In this document: piece after piece, positions 1 to 11,751 of the stretch
Layout of the letters: each line of letters starts with the position of its first letter
Numbering within the stretch: position 1 is the first letter of the stretch
Source: Mauremys mutica
Lineage: Eukaryota > Chordata > Testudines > Geoemydidae
Assembly (NCBI RefSeq): GCF_020497125.1
Contig: NC_059081.1
Coordinates: forward strand, 59,726,768-59,790,767
Direction of reading: 5' to 3'
Length of the DNA: 64,000 nt
Made by a program: the position numbers and the translations under genes
The notes under the pieces: model-generated
What the model was told of the DNA's origin: nothing
What the model saw: the letters and a program-made list of their open reading frames with translations, nothing else
Databases searched by the model: none

Positions 1-1440
1 ACTCAAAGTTCACAAAATATTCTGTTGGCAATGCAGAAGCAGCAACAGAATCCAACTCACTCTCCAATAACTGTTCTGGCTCCACACTGCTAATAGGGAT
101 ATTTAGCAGTAAAATGTGTTTTTGTCACTAAAGAAAGCAGATACACATGGGGAACTGATCTACTAAGCAAGGCTTCAGATTCACTAAAACACTTTTCAGA
201 GGAGGACCACATTTTAAGTTTCATGTGACATCTGGTAAGTTTCATCAATTTCATGTTTGAGGGTCTTTTAAATTATACATTTCATTTCATTAAAAGACAA
301 TATATTCTTCACTCAGAAAAGTTTGCCTGTGAATCATTTAAAACACTGCTAGATTAAAGAATTCAAGTTTTACTTTATTTGTGACATGCTAAGAATTTCT
401 TCAGTAAGTGACAACTTTTATGTCCCTGCAAGGTGAAATTGATACCATGCAAATCTGTGGCTAGTAAAATCTATTTACCCACGTTTTTATTAAAAGGGTA
501 GACTGAATGGGACGAATCTTAGCACTAGCAGGTTTTAGATTCAATTTTGTCATCTGTGTTCAATATTGATTGTTCATGCACCTAAAATTTTATTATAGGT
601 GTATTGTATAAATTGAAAAATAAATAAGTAAATAGGTATGAGTAAGTACTGGAGTTAACACAGGGATCAGAAACCTGTGGGTGAACCAGAATTCAATACT
701 AAACAACTCTTTAGAGGATAAAGAACTCCTCCCACAGGTCAATTGCATATTGGACTTTTCAAAACCCTTACTGTACTGTGTCAAGGGTTTCCTGGTAACA
801 CTGTTTAGAAAAGAAGTGGGCAGAGCAGAACAAGCAGACTGGATTATTGTTCCATGTAATACGAGGGGTCTCTCTATGTTCTTATATTATTTCTATGAGC
901 TTTACTTCAGCTAAAAAGAATTGGAGGGGGGGGGAGGGACCTGGAAGAGAGAATTAAAACAATCCTCCAGAATTCATGAATGGGACTGATTGTACACATC
1001 CCTCTCTTACTATTAGCTTGGAGCTGGTTGGCCAAACTCTTTGTTCCCAGGTTTTTTTCCCACTGAATACTCGTGTTTTTCAATACTTGTGTCTGAGTGA
1101 ATTACAGTGCAGATCAAATCAGAATATCCCCTACTCTAGCCTCACCCCAAATTTTCATCATGATTTTGGACTCAATCCGAATTGACCCTCTGGAGGTTCA
1201 CATTTTCTCCCTGGGTTTTGTTTGTGGACAGCTCTGTACTTCCTGATTCTGTCATGTACTGGAAAGGAAAGTGCTCCTCCCCTACAAAAAAACCATTTCC
1301 ATGAGGCTTCAGGCGCAGTTTTGCAGATCCCAGAGGTTCAGAGAGCGCAGGCGTGGTTCGGATAAGCACCTACAGTTTTGCAATGCTTTACTGGAACTAA
1401 ACCTTTGAGGTTCATCTATCATCATCGTGTTTGGTACTTA
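1..1440. other. Unassigned intergenic DNA
   Basis: AT-rich sequence with no coding frame above background and no repeat I recognise with confidence. The two short frames near 681-914 and 976-1185 have no family signature and no splice or promoter context. I see nothing else to annotate. Confidence 0.5.
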
Positions 1441-1610
1441 TATACTACTTTACATTCACAACACGTGTTATCATCATCTAATTAATCCTCACCACAGCCC
1501 TGTTTTAAACAAGGGGAAACTGAGGCAATGAACTTATTTGTCTCACTATATAGGTGTCTGACTCTTACATCCTTTACATCACCTTTGCATTCCCCTGATC
1601 CTGGGCCCAC
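1440..1610 (-). repeat. Old MIR/CORE-like SINE fragment
   Basis: The stretch contains the reverse complement of the MIR-type core, seen as the motif GGGGAAACTGAGGCA near 1514, after a region resembling 'ATTAATCCTCACCACAGCCCTGT'-type text typical of these SINEs. The remainder is heavily diverged. Boundaries are approximate. The assignment uses knowledge of the MIR consensus; alignment would be needed to confirm it. Confidence 0.5.
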
Positions 1611-2477
1611 AGAAAGACTTAGACTATGGCCTCAGGGCTGCTTTAAAAAGTGTACCTAGCTACGCACAACACCAAGATGCTGTTCCAGCACCTGGAAATA
1701 GCTGATGCATATTGGGGCTCTGGCTACATCCCCCCTACAGTAGGGCTATGAGAGGTGATGGCACAAGAGTCTTTGGGAAGCCAATCAAGCCAGCCTCATG
1801 TCCCCTTTGTGCCAGTGGACAGTACAGCACAGTGCCACAGCCAAAAATGGACAACCGCTCTCCCTGATTTCTACTCCCAGTCTTATACCACAGGCCCACT
1901 ATTCATTTGTTTATCATTGGTGGAGGTAGCACTTATACTGTGAATTCAAATCAAATGTATGCACACCAAAATGTTAGCAACCTGGTTCTTCTTTTCTTTG
2001 TTTTCAGAAGACGTGATTTTTCTATCAGCAGCCAAAGTTGAAACCTGCTGTTTCGGTTTATACATTCCGTGTAATTACATGAGCACATAGCATCTTCGGA
2101 GCTTTTTCTAATAAACATAACAAATAAATTCAAACCCAACTCCCCCCACCAATGCTCCTATTCAAATTCCAAACGATCACTATCCTGACGTGTTCACAGA
2201 ACACATCAGTGCCTTAGCCCCGGTCCTAAAGGGCACAAAAGCCACCACGTAACCAGCACCTTTGCCAGCATATTGTCAGTGAGGTCACAGGTTGGCAGGG
2301 CGGAATCACGCCTCCAGGTCGTCCCTCCAGTGCCAGGCAGATGTTACATGGAAAGGAGGAGGAGGATCTGGTAGTTCAGGCACTGGATCAGAACTCCACA
2401 GTAAGCACGTCAGTAGTCTACTCTAGAGATTCTGCACATGCTTAAAAGTTACTCAAGTGCTTCAGGAAAGAAGGCCT
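1611..2477. other. Unassigned intergenic DNA
   Basis: No gene, RNA gene or repeat boundary could be supported here. The short frames at 1755-1943 and 1951-2139 show no domain or splice evidence. Confidence 0.4.
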
Positions 2478-2570
2478 TAGACTGTCAGCTCTTTGAAGCA
2501 GGGACTGCCTCGTTGTGACAATGCAGAATACCTGAGACCAAGGTAGGTGCTACTGTAATAACAACAGTGT
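2478..2570 (+). repeat. 3' tail of a MIR/CORE-like SINE
   Basis: The text GACTGTCAGCTCTTTGAAGC followed by AGGGACTGCCTCGTTG and GGTGCTACTGTAATAACAAC is the diagnostic 3' region of a widespread amniote SINE tail ('actgtaagctctttggggcagggac ... gctactgtaatac'). Only the tail is recognisable. It is strongly diverged and presumably inert. Confidence 0.65.
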
Positions 2571-4529
2571 GGATAGAGAAGCTTAGGCCTGATGTATGGA
2601 TAAACTATTTCCCTTGCTGCTAGTCTGGGAACATTCATGATCACTAAACAATTTAAAAAAAAAACAAAAACTACTCAGGCTGAATTCAGCTCAGTAAAAT
2701 TGGGCTGGACTTATTCAATTGATTTTGAGGAGTAATCCCATCATCCTACTGGTTTAACCAGGAGGATTTAGCCTACAACCTTCTGAAAAGTGATCCCTTT
2801 CTACTTAAACAAATGAAAGCTGTTTAGGGTTCCCCCCCAAAAAAGTAAGTAAACAAAAAGGAGATGAGAACATGCAGGGTAAAAGAGCAGGAAAGGCATG
2901 AAAGAAAATGGAGGCTTTTGAAAAGACTTCCAACTGGATTAAAATGATGATAAATGGAGGTGCAGCGCAAGGGTCAGGCTCCTCTCGATAACAGGATCTG
3001 AGAGTTTTCAAACAGTTGGTGTCTGTCAGTCATGTGGGAGCCCCTTTGGTCTCTTGTGACTAGGGTTTTTCATCGTGGCTTTCTGACAGGATAAAGCAGA
3101 GCAGCTAAACAGGATAATTCCCACATTCAGCCGGCTGAGTCATTTCCCTCGTGCTTTTGAAAACCTTGCAGGCGAAGAGGAGCCATGCTGACAAAGCAGA
3201 GGAAGTGCACATTTTCGGATTTCACAGGGCGTCTGGTTCAAACATGTGTCGTCGTTACAGAGAACACCTGCAGCACAGTTCAGCAGCAGTCTGGCAAACG
3301 CAGCCGCCTGGCTCCGCTGGCCTCTGCGCAGCATGTTGGCTACAGGGATTTCTAACTGTCCAGGCAGCGTGATGGAACCTTTGACTGCCTCCCAGACCGG
3401 TGCATTCTTCTCTCTCTCTTATTATACAGCAAGAAGTGGTGACTGAATTAATGAAGCTGTTAAATGCATTAATGGTCGTTTACATGGTAAAAAGCCCCTT
3501 AGCGTGAAGGGGAAGAGATCCAGAATAATACTGCTGAGCTGATGGGGTAGCTGCAATGTCAATGCTCCTCAATGCCAGTCTATCATTACCGCTGTAAAAG
3601 GGCGTGCATTGTGAGAGCAACCTGAGTGGCTGGTGAGGATTCTGAGCTTTGTCAGTAGGAGACTTAAAGCCCTGCAGGTCACAACTTAATCAAGCAGGAC
3701 GATTGTCATTTACAAGTGTGACGTCTCATTCTCAGGCACATGGTGAGAACAAGACTGGGCTATTTGACTCTTGGCTGTTCTGGGTGCTCTGCACACATTT
3801 GCAAGGGTGAACCTGGGGACCAAACCCTACTTCCATCTGATCTCGTCTCCTAATGAACACCCTCTCCTGATGGCCCCTCCCAGCCACCAAACCTCCCCAC
3901 ACACCGCAGGGACAGTGATCCCAAATAGCTCCCCGAGCTGCCAAACTTCCCTGCCTTCATGACAAATGCCCCCTTACTTTGGCTGCCACCCTCCTGATTG
4001 CCAAACAGTCCTCTGGGACCCAGTGTTCATCACCGTATGCTGCAGAGCCAGCCACCAACAGCAGCTGTATTGGAATGCTGTATGGTCCTGAGTCACACGC
4101 GGCCCAAAGAGAACTCCCATACATCCGGCTTTCACAGGCCCAGCTGGGAACGCCAAACCCTAACGAGATCACAATGCCAAGTACCCCCAACCCTGCCCTG
4201 CTCAAACTGATAGCCAATGGCACTGAGAGCCAAAATTGCCCAGCAGTCCTCAGCTGTAGTGAAGGGAAATAGACCATGGCAGGAGACCTATCTCACCTTA
4301 CCTGTCAACTCATTTCACTGAGCCATCGACTCCTGGGCCCACTTTGCCCAGGATGCCAGCCTTTATCACCCTTTAGTCCAACTTCTCCTCAAAAGCCTGT
4401 GCGTGGTCACCCATGCAGCCCCTCTGCTTGGCAAGAGCTCCCTGTAAAAGTCAGCAGAGCCCAACGTTGTCCTCTTTGAAAGCCCTCCTAAAAAGCTCAC
4501 CTGTGCCAGGGTGCTGACACACCACTTGA
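2571..4529. other. Unassigned intergenic DNA, partly conserved-looking
   Basis: No coding gene is supported. The part from about 3100 to 3720 is free of recognisable repeats and could be a unique regulatory stretch. The overlapping frames around 3950-4280 occur on both strands and look like chance frames in a low-stop region. No promoter or CpG island was evident. Confidence 0.4.
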
Positions 4530-4746
4530 CATAGGCGCTGACTCAGTGGGTACTTCAGGCCTGGAGCACCCAGAGAAAAAATACTGGGTGCTCAGCACCC
4601 ACAGTTGATTGGGGATGGCACCAAAGAGTTGTTTGGTGGCTCAGGGACAGGCTTGGGAGAGGGTCAAGAGCGGACTGGGGCCTTGGGGGAGGGGGCGGAG
4701 CACACCCGGGGAAAAGGAAAAGTAAGAGTGAAAGTCAGTGCCTATG
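4530..4746. mobile_element. hAT-like nonautonomous TIR element (217 bp)
   Basis: Terminal inverted repeats are visible: the left end reads CATAGGCGCTGACT and the reverse complement of the right end reads CATAGGCACTGACT. The flanks form a near-perfect 8-bp target-site duplication, CCACTTGA at 4522-4529 and CCACTTGT at 4747-4754. An 8-bp TSD is typical of hAT transposons. The interior has GGGTGCTCAGCACCCAC-type sequence that I recognise from turtle repeats. There is no transposase, so it is a MITE-type copy. Confidence 0.7.
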
Positions 4747-4834
4747 CCACTTGTTAATAGCCAGGCGGTGGGTGTGCTGACACTTCTAGCTGCTAAGTTA
4801 ATACGCTGTACCTTGACATCCACCCCATTAATTT

Positions 4835-4915
4835 GTCTTACCCACCTGTTGCATGGACAGTAAGCTCTTTGGGGCAGGGACGGTCTATTATGTGCGCACT
4901 CCTATAACACATGGT
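4835..4915 (+). repeat. 3' tail of a MIR/CORE-like SINE
   Basis: Contains GTAAGCTCTTTGGGGCAGGG followed by ACGGTCTATTATGTGCG, matching the recurrent SINE tail also seen near 2478, 17985 and 53120. The 5' head is missing. Orientation is inferred from the remembered consensus. Confidence 0.65.
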
Positions 4916-5505
4916 TGCTGCAAAGGGAAAGATGCTGTCTTTTAATTTGTCACCATACTATATTGGGGTTTACGGATGGTTGCTATGCTAACTTTTTGAA
5001 TTGCCCAACAAGCCGAAGAGTCAGCCAATGCAGCAGGAGGGGGAGGCACAGGTATTATGTGATCACATCACTCCTCCCCATTCAAGACCAACCACTGGCT
5101 TTTGCACCAGCTGAAGCTTCCCTGTCTTCTCCAGGTTTACATGTTAGTAAACCGGGCTGGAGAGGACAGAGGGATCACATCTGAGAGGTCAGGCTCCTGT
5201 CTGCTGGTTAGTTGTGGACAGAAACAAGCACTATGAGCCACTGGTACTGTCTGCACGTCTAAAAGCAGGTAAGCATTGGAGAGGATATAGACTGAAAATC
5301 GTACTGGGAAAGAATGATGCTGTACCATCTGAAGGTGAAGACAGACGGTTCCATTCTTCTTGCTGCATCGTCCATCACCTCATCAATCACAAGCCATCTC
5401 TAAAGTACGAGGTTGGGGACAAGAGTTATTTCATCTCACCTCACTCAACTATTAACGAGTAGTCCAGTGGTTACGTAACACAATCCCTCAATCTGGAATC
5501 CCTTG

Positions 5506-5648
5506 GCCCTAGTCTACACTACGAGTTTAGGTCAAATTTAGCAGCGTTAGATCAATTTAACCCTGCACCTGACCACACGACAAAGCCATTTTTGTCGACT
5601 TAAAGGGCTCTTAAAATCAATTTCTAATTTTGTAGTGTAGACATACCC
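5506..5648. mobile_element. PIF/Harbinger-like MITE, TSD TTG
   Basis: Ends read GCCCTAGTCTACACTACGA at the left and TAGTGTAGACATACCC at the right, an imperfect terminal inverted repeat. A 3-bp target-site duplication TTG lies at 5503-5505 and 5649-5651. The interior has the turtle-type 'ATCAATTTAACCCTGCACC' stretch. The element has no coding capacity. The 3-bp TSD is what places it near PIF/Harbinger; the superfamily is inferred. Confidence 0.7.
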
Positions 5649-5651
5649 TTG

Positions 5652-6937
5652 TAGGCCATGAGTCTGTGAGGGTGGATCATCAGAGCAGGTCCATCTCTGT
5701 AAAAGGAGTGGGGATAGGTTTTGCTATCACACTGGAGTTAATGATCTGACAAGGGCAATGGTATATTGTTTAGCTCCTCAATCTCTAGACTCCTTCCAAA
5801 GATAAGATCCAGAGTGTGCCTTTCAGAATGGGCTGAATCTGAAAATCCCTGGGATAATCCCCTGGTTGCCATGAATGTCATAAGATTCTGAGCCAGTGTA
5901 TTTTTGGCATGAAGCTCTTCAGGCCAGTGAGTCTGGAGGAGGCAGCCCATTGCCAAGGCCAACACCATCTCAGACAGGTCAGGCAGGGGTAGCAAAGTGG
6001 TACGTAAACGACAAAGATTCCCATCTCACTTCTTATCCTAGGCTTAAAATATTGGATGATGTCATCTTTGGGAGCGAAATCTTCCTGCCCTCGGGGTCCG
6101 ATGCCAAGTGTACAGCCTGCTCCCTTCAGTTCATGCTTAACAGAACGCGGGACAAATGCTGGCCAGAACTGAACCAGCTGCATCATGCAGGCAGCCCTCA
6201 GTGACACATGTACGCTTACGCCTTCTAATCCATAAGACAAGGAATGAGAGCGTTCTCCAGCTTTGCACCATGTGCAGCCTGCTCCCCTCTTGAAAGTGAG
6301 AGCAACGTGGATGTACACTGTGATCGTTCTGGCGTGCTGGCATTTTACATCTACTTTGCCCAGATGTAAACAACCACACAAGGCAGTGGAGAGTCATCAG
6401 TCTTGTATACAGCTTAGCCAGGCTTTGAACAGCAAGAGATGAAGGTTGGGGTCATTCCGGAGTTAAAACGACAAAAGCATAGTTCAGTTTTCCTTCCAGC
6501 CACGACTTTTTAGCTCGTTTCTCGTGAGCGAGGGGTGCACATCTGTATAGCCAAACTGCATTCCCTTTCCTGTACGATTGCCTACATATCATCTTTTTAC
6601 ATTCTCCTGGTGTAGCTGCAGTTCTAAGTCACTACTGATAGGTACAGGCTAGAAACCTGACCTGTGATGTATGAGAGGAGTGCTAAGTGTGACTTACATA
6701 GCACTACACTTGTTTTTTTTTCCTGGAGCCATTTCATCTCAAGATGTGATCTTGTCAGATCTTATGAGTAAAGTAGGGTTGAGCTTGGTTAGTACTTAGA
6801 TAGCAGACTTTAAAAGAAAACCCAGAGGTTTCAGGAAGCAGTGCTGGAGACTCACAGAATCAAATTCCCAGCATGGTGATAGAGGCTCAGGTCACCGTGA
6901 AACAGAAAGCCATTTCCCCTTAGAAATATATGCCTGA
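5652..6937. other. Unassigned intergenic DNA
   Basis: Several frames of up to 167 codons exist on the minus strand between 5738 and 6397, but they overlap each other in different frames and show no family resemblance. No repeat was securely recognised. Confidence 0.4.
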
Positions 6938-7380
6938 TTAGAGCTGGTTAGAATGATTTCCTGACAAAAAGTGCAGTTTCTGGAGAGAAAAAAAATCAAT
7001 TTTCTGTGGGAAAATTGCAGTTTTGGCCTTCCATTCGGAAAATCTTAACTAAATATTTTGGTTTAGATCTGATTTGGGTCAAATCAGAAAATTTCATTTT
7101 GATAAACTTTTGGGATCAATTCAGCAAATCAGTTCAACAAAACATTAAACAAAACAAACTGCATTCCCCTATCAGCACATTGCTTTATGGGAGTTGTGGG
7201 TTGGGCACCTATTCTCTTCTCTGGATTGGGCTCCCTGGAGGACTGCTCCTATTACGCACTATGGATACCTGCCTGACCAAGCTGTGTAGTGCTTTATGGG
7301 AATCATCTCTGAGTGCACCATGGGAGCTGTAGTTTTTGCCAGAGAGCCTGGTCCATAGGGTAGAAGTGGGCATCAGGACT
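6938..7380. repeat. Interspersed repeat with GAGCTGGT terminus
   Basis: Starts with AGAGCTGGTTAGAATGATTTCC-like sequence, continues through AAAATTTCATTTTG-type blocks and ends in the CATGGGAGCTGTAGTTTTTG motif frequent in turtle repeats. The start resembles the terminal inverted repeats of the element at 42371-42788. TGCTTTATGGGA occurs twice, near 7180 and 7290. The right boundary is uncertain. Confidence 0.5.
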
Positions 7381-10300
7381 GTGCTTTGTCCCTTTTAAGT
7401 TTTAGACACTTTGTGACCAATAACGTGTCTTTCACACACATAGGGGCTGGCCTTGAGAGGGAGTGAGATAAAGAGAGGCTTCAGAAATGCCACAGGAGCA
7501 CACAGAGAAGGCAGCAAGGAAGCCCCAAGAAAAAGACATCCAGAGAGACATTTGTCGTGTGATCCTGAGTTTTCCCTCAAAACAAAGAAAGAGCACTTTT
7601 TGGTAGAGTACTGGCAGGAAAGAGGCTTGGAACTGTGATCAAAGAAATTGTCTTCTCCTGTTTGATTCCTATTGTGATCAGGGAAACAAAGCTTTAAAGG
7701 AACGTGATTGCACCAAAGAAATACCTGACTCCCTCACTTTCTCCTCTTAACAGAAACAGTCCACAAGATCCCAAATTTTGGCTAGCTTCTCAGGTCAAAA
7801 GGGGTAACAATAACAACGGTGGAACTCCAGAACAGTCGAGATCCATATGACCTAAGAGGCCAGAAACTAGCAGACAAGTCAATCATATAAACAAGGTAGC
7901 CAAAGGCTTCACAAGCAATAGCCACATCATTCAGATCTGGGTTCAGATGGATGGATTTTCAGCATCCCCAACTTTAAGGATTGTTTGGGTTTGAGGTTCC
8001 AGTTTGGGCCCTTCTTTGCTCTACAAGTGGATAATTATTGTTGCCACAAATAACAATCACAAACATGCTTAGAGGGAGCATGCACTTTCTGATGGATCAA
8101 TAAAACAGACAGTCTGAAGCTCTCAAAACCTAGCACCACAAGTGGATGGAAATAGGTATCAAGCTACTTGTACGAGAGTAACTCTGCAAATGGGGCCATG
8201 CAGTGTTGGGATGGGTTGGCTTAGGCTAGGCGAATAACTAGGTTTAAGTCCCCCAGTTTTGTCTCTTTGGAACTAGATGTTCTGAGACGCCTGCAGGGAC
8301 ACAGGCTGAGCCAAGTGCTTGTACAGTTACTAAAAGCACTGCGCCTTCTCTCTTGACAAACCCAGCTCCTGAGTGCTTCTGGAACACTACAGCTACACTG
8401 CAATACAAGTCATTACAACACAAACAAGTGCCAAATAGGCATTCGCAGAGGGGTATGTGGTCATTGTAGCTGGAATGCTTCCCAGACGAGGTAGGTTTTC
8501 AGGAGCTTCTTAAACGAGGAGAGAAAGGGGGCTCCTCAGGTAAGGCTCCGCATTTTATTATTGATGCACTGACGAATTGGGAGTCAGTCCAGGGAACACG
8601 GCACAGGCGTCTAATTGATTTAATCATCGCAGCAGGAAGTCTGGCTGATGCAGTTTGGTTCTGCTGATGGGGAGGCAGAGCATTTGCACAAACGGCACTG
8701 CACTAATCAAGCCTGCTTGCAATTACTGCATGAACCAGGGTGGCAGCATGAGCAGCGTGCGAGTTAAGGGAACACCTCATTCTGGCAATATGTTTAAGCT
8801 CATAAAAAGCTGGTGGAGCAAAAGCTGCAGTATAATGGGGTATGGGCTCAGGATCAAGCAGAATCCTGAGTGACTTTCCAGATGCATCCCACTGATCTGG
8901 AAACTTGTAAAGCTCAACTAACTCATTTGGCACTTGGGGTGGGCTCGCCAATGTATCATTGTCATTATATACTTTGCTGTATTCAGACTAGCCACACAGA
9001 GAGGAGAGAAGGGGGTGATGCTTCGCATGGCTGGGATAGAGGGCCGGGTTCAAGAGCAGGCTGAGCACTTCAGCTGTGGAAGGAGGAGGATTGTGCTACA
9101 AAGGTGAAGCACTCAGCCCCCTGACTGGGGTGGGAACGCCAGCCACACTATAGCAGCAGCCGTCTAGCCTGCTCGTTCTGTCCTCTTATCGAAAGGCAAA
9201 GTTGGCCTGGGAGAAGAAGAGAGGTTAGAAGTGTGTGGCATGCATAACAGAGGCAGAGAAATAACCAACCCCACTCCACACACCTCCCCCGTGAGTCTTT
9301 GTTCCTGCTGAGGGGGAGACCTGGCTGACTGCTCCCATTGCACAGGATGGAAAATGAAGGCAAGAAAAGCCCTGATAGGCTATAGAGAATACTAATAAAG
9401 TTACACAACAGGGGCTCGAAGAAACTTCTCTCTTTTGCAGCACAGTCCAGAGTTTGCAAAGAGTTAAGTTTCATCACAGCCCATACTTGCCTTGACAGAA
9501 GTTATTTATCAAATCAGAATATCTAATCTAAGCCCTGGAGATAGATTTTTTATTTTAAAAGCATGTTGATGAAGAAATTATTTGAAAGAATCTTGACCTT
9601 TTATAGGTCACTTCTCTTTTTCTAGCCAATGAGATTCCATCGTTCCCTGAGGTTCTAATCAATTATCAACCCATTTATTTCATTTGATATGAAGACAGTG
9701 CCCAATTAATTCAAAGATGCATTAAAGTTTTACAATTGAAATGAACGTATTTTACTTTCTGTCATGTCTTAGTCTCGGAAATTAAATTTAAATAAATGTT
9801 AACGGAATTGTCAATAACGCATTGCATAAAGGTCAGAATGGTCAGGCTTTAATAAAAGGGATGTTTTTACTTTATTATTAGAATGTGTTTTCTTTGTCTG
9901 TCTTATGGAAAAAGGATCAAAGCAGAGCTTTCTCATTTAGCATGTCTGTGGCACTGGCTCAAGTGACACATCATGGTATTGTATCACGCGTTAATACCTT
10001 CTCAACCAAGACTGGAGTCTGATTTTCTGTCCCCAATCTGTGATCATAATTAATGTAAAGTTAAACAGTCTCTCCATCTGATATTACGTCAGATAGGCTG
10101 AACTCTGTAGTAGTGTAGAAGCTCCTTAGAATGATTTGACTCTTAGGAACTGAGATTTCTGATCCTACAACAAAAGTCTTTACCCGTTTGGAAGTTGGAT
10201 TGTGTCTAGGGGATTATGCCCTATACCCCCGATAAAAATACCATATTGTTTAAAGATTAACAGTTTTTGAAGCACATACCTAATAGGCAGTTCTCTTGCT

Positions 10301-11379
10301 GTGCTTTGCACTGACGCAGTCTAGAAGGGATACTGTACATGGAGATCAAATTACCAAAGCATTCTGCATTGGCCTCACTGTGTTCCTACTGAAGTCAGTG
10401 GTAAAACGCCAATACTCAGTGCTTTTGTGACTCCCACCCCGGATTATAGAATATCTTTAAAAATGACAATAACCTGTCAATTGTGCCCACCTAACCTATT
10501 GTGAATGTCCCTCAATCAATTCAACTTTGTCTTGTATTCTTCACTTCCACCTTGGGTAAGTTGCTGTATGTTCTTGAAAAGTTGCCGTGTTTACACTACT
10601 AGTGGATGGATCCTATAGAAGCCCCAATTCAGCAGGTGGATATGCCCGGAGGCCCAAGGCTCAGCCCACGTAGATAGCGCTTTACAATCAGTTACTTTTG
10701 TTCTCCTGGTGGATATTAAAAATAAATAGCACCAGGCAGCGGACAGCACTCCTACGAACAGGCCACTTGATCAGGTGCCACTGGTGTTCGTGCTATACTT
10801 ACCAGTTTTCTACATTTTGGCAAGTCTCCCACCCTACCAGACACATGGCATTGACCTATGCTGTACCTACTTGCTGCACATTGACCACGAATGGTTGGAA
10901 GGACACTGAGAGGCTGTATTTTTTGGCAGAGCTAACATATTTAGAAGAGCTTTACTGAGCAGAACCGTACTGTGTTCACACTCTACAGTAACATTCCCTC
11001 CTGAACAGTATACAGTCAGAGAAAGCATAGTTACAAGACAGGGAGGGTTTAAAAAAAAAAACCTGGATGGAAATTAGTTCCACGCACAGGCGAGATACAT
11101 GCTTTGTGTGTGAACTACCCTCCTCGGAAGAAAGCCTGAAAGTTTGTGTATTCAAAATGTGCTAGTCGAGCCAATAGAAAGCATCATGTTCTCTACCTTG
11201 ACAGCTCAGCACAGGCCTACTGTCAACCAGCATGCCAGCCAATTGCACAGTAAGTGACCTCATGTTGAATTTTCTTCTCCAGAGTTACATGGTCGTGTTT
11301 TACAACACAGCTGCAGTTATGGACTTCTCATTCTCAGTGCCTCAAATAAGAGTCCCGTCCAGTTTTAAAGACTATGGGG
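7381..11379. other. Unassigned intergenic DNA with an AT-rich conserved-looking block
   Basis: No gene is supported in these 4 kb. The part from about 9490 to 9900 is AT-rich, lacks recognisable repeats and carries several homeodomain-type AATTA/TAAT cores, which is the texture of a vertebrate conserved noncoding element. This is a texture judgement only. The remaining frames, such as 9148-9477, are unremarkable. Confidence 0.4.
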
Positions 11380-11634
11380 TACGCAGACACGGTTCTGTGC
11401 AGTGGGTACAGAAAGGTAAACTGCAGCTTCATAGGAAAACCTCTGATGCATAATTTAGTTCCCTTCTCTTATTTTAGTAGCAGCTTTCTCCAACTATAAA
11501 ACCTGCTGAAGTGGGAGATCATCACTTTAAAGGAGAAGCAGTAGTGTCAAGTATCAGAGGGGTAGACATGTTAGTCTGGATCTGTAAAAGCAGCAAAGAG
11601 TCCTGTAGCACCTCATAGACTAACAGATGTATTG

Positions 11635-11672
11635 GAGCATGAGCTTTCGTGGGTGAATACCCACTTCGTCGG
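11635..11672 (-). ncRNA. Hammerhead-ribozyme-like fold in PLE tail
   Basis: Read on the minus strand: box CCGACGA (11666-11672), one extra A, stem GTGGGT/ACCCAC with loop ATTC (11649-11664), GAAA (11645-11648), a 2-bp helix GC...GC with a 4-nt loop (11637-11644), then TC (11635-11636) where a hammerhead has its UH cleavage dinucleotide. Hammerhead ribozymes are known in Penelope-like elements. Deviations from the canonical core are C instead of U at position 4 and the extra A after box 1. No clear helix I partner was found upstream. Activity is unproven. Confidence 0.55.
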
Positions 11673-11751
11673 ATGCATGTAGTGGAAATTTCCAGAGGCA
11701 GGTATAAATATACAAGCAAGAATCAGGCTAGAGATAACAAGGTTAGTTCAA

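Noticed and set aside
5738..6397. Stacked minus-strand frames of up to 167 codons
   Set aside because: They overlap in different phases and share no family signature; a stop-poor stretch explains them.
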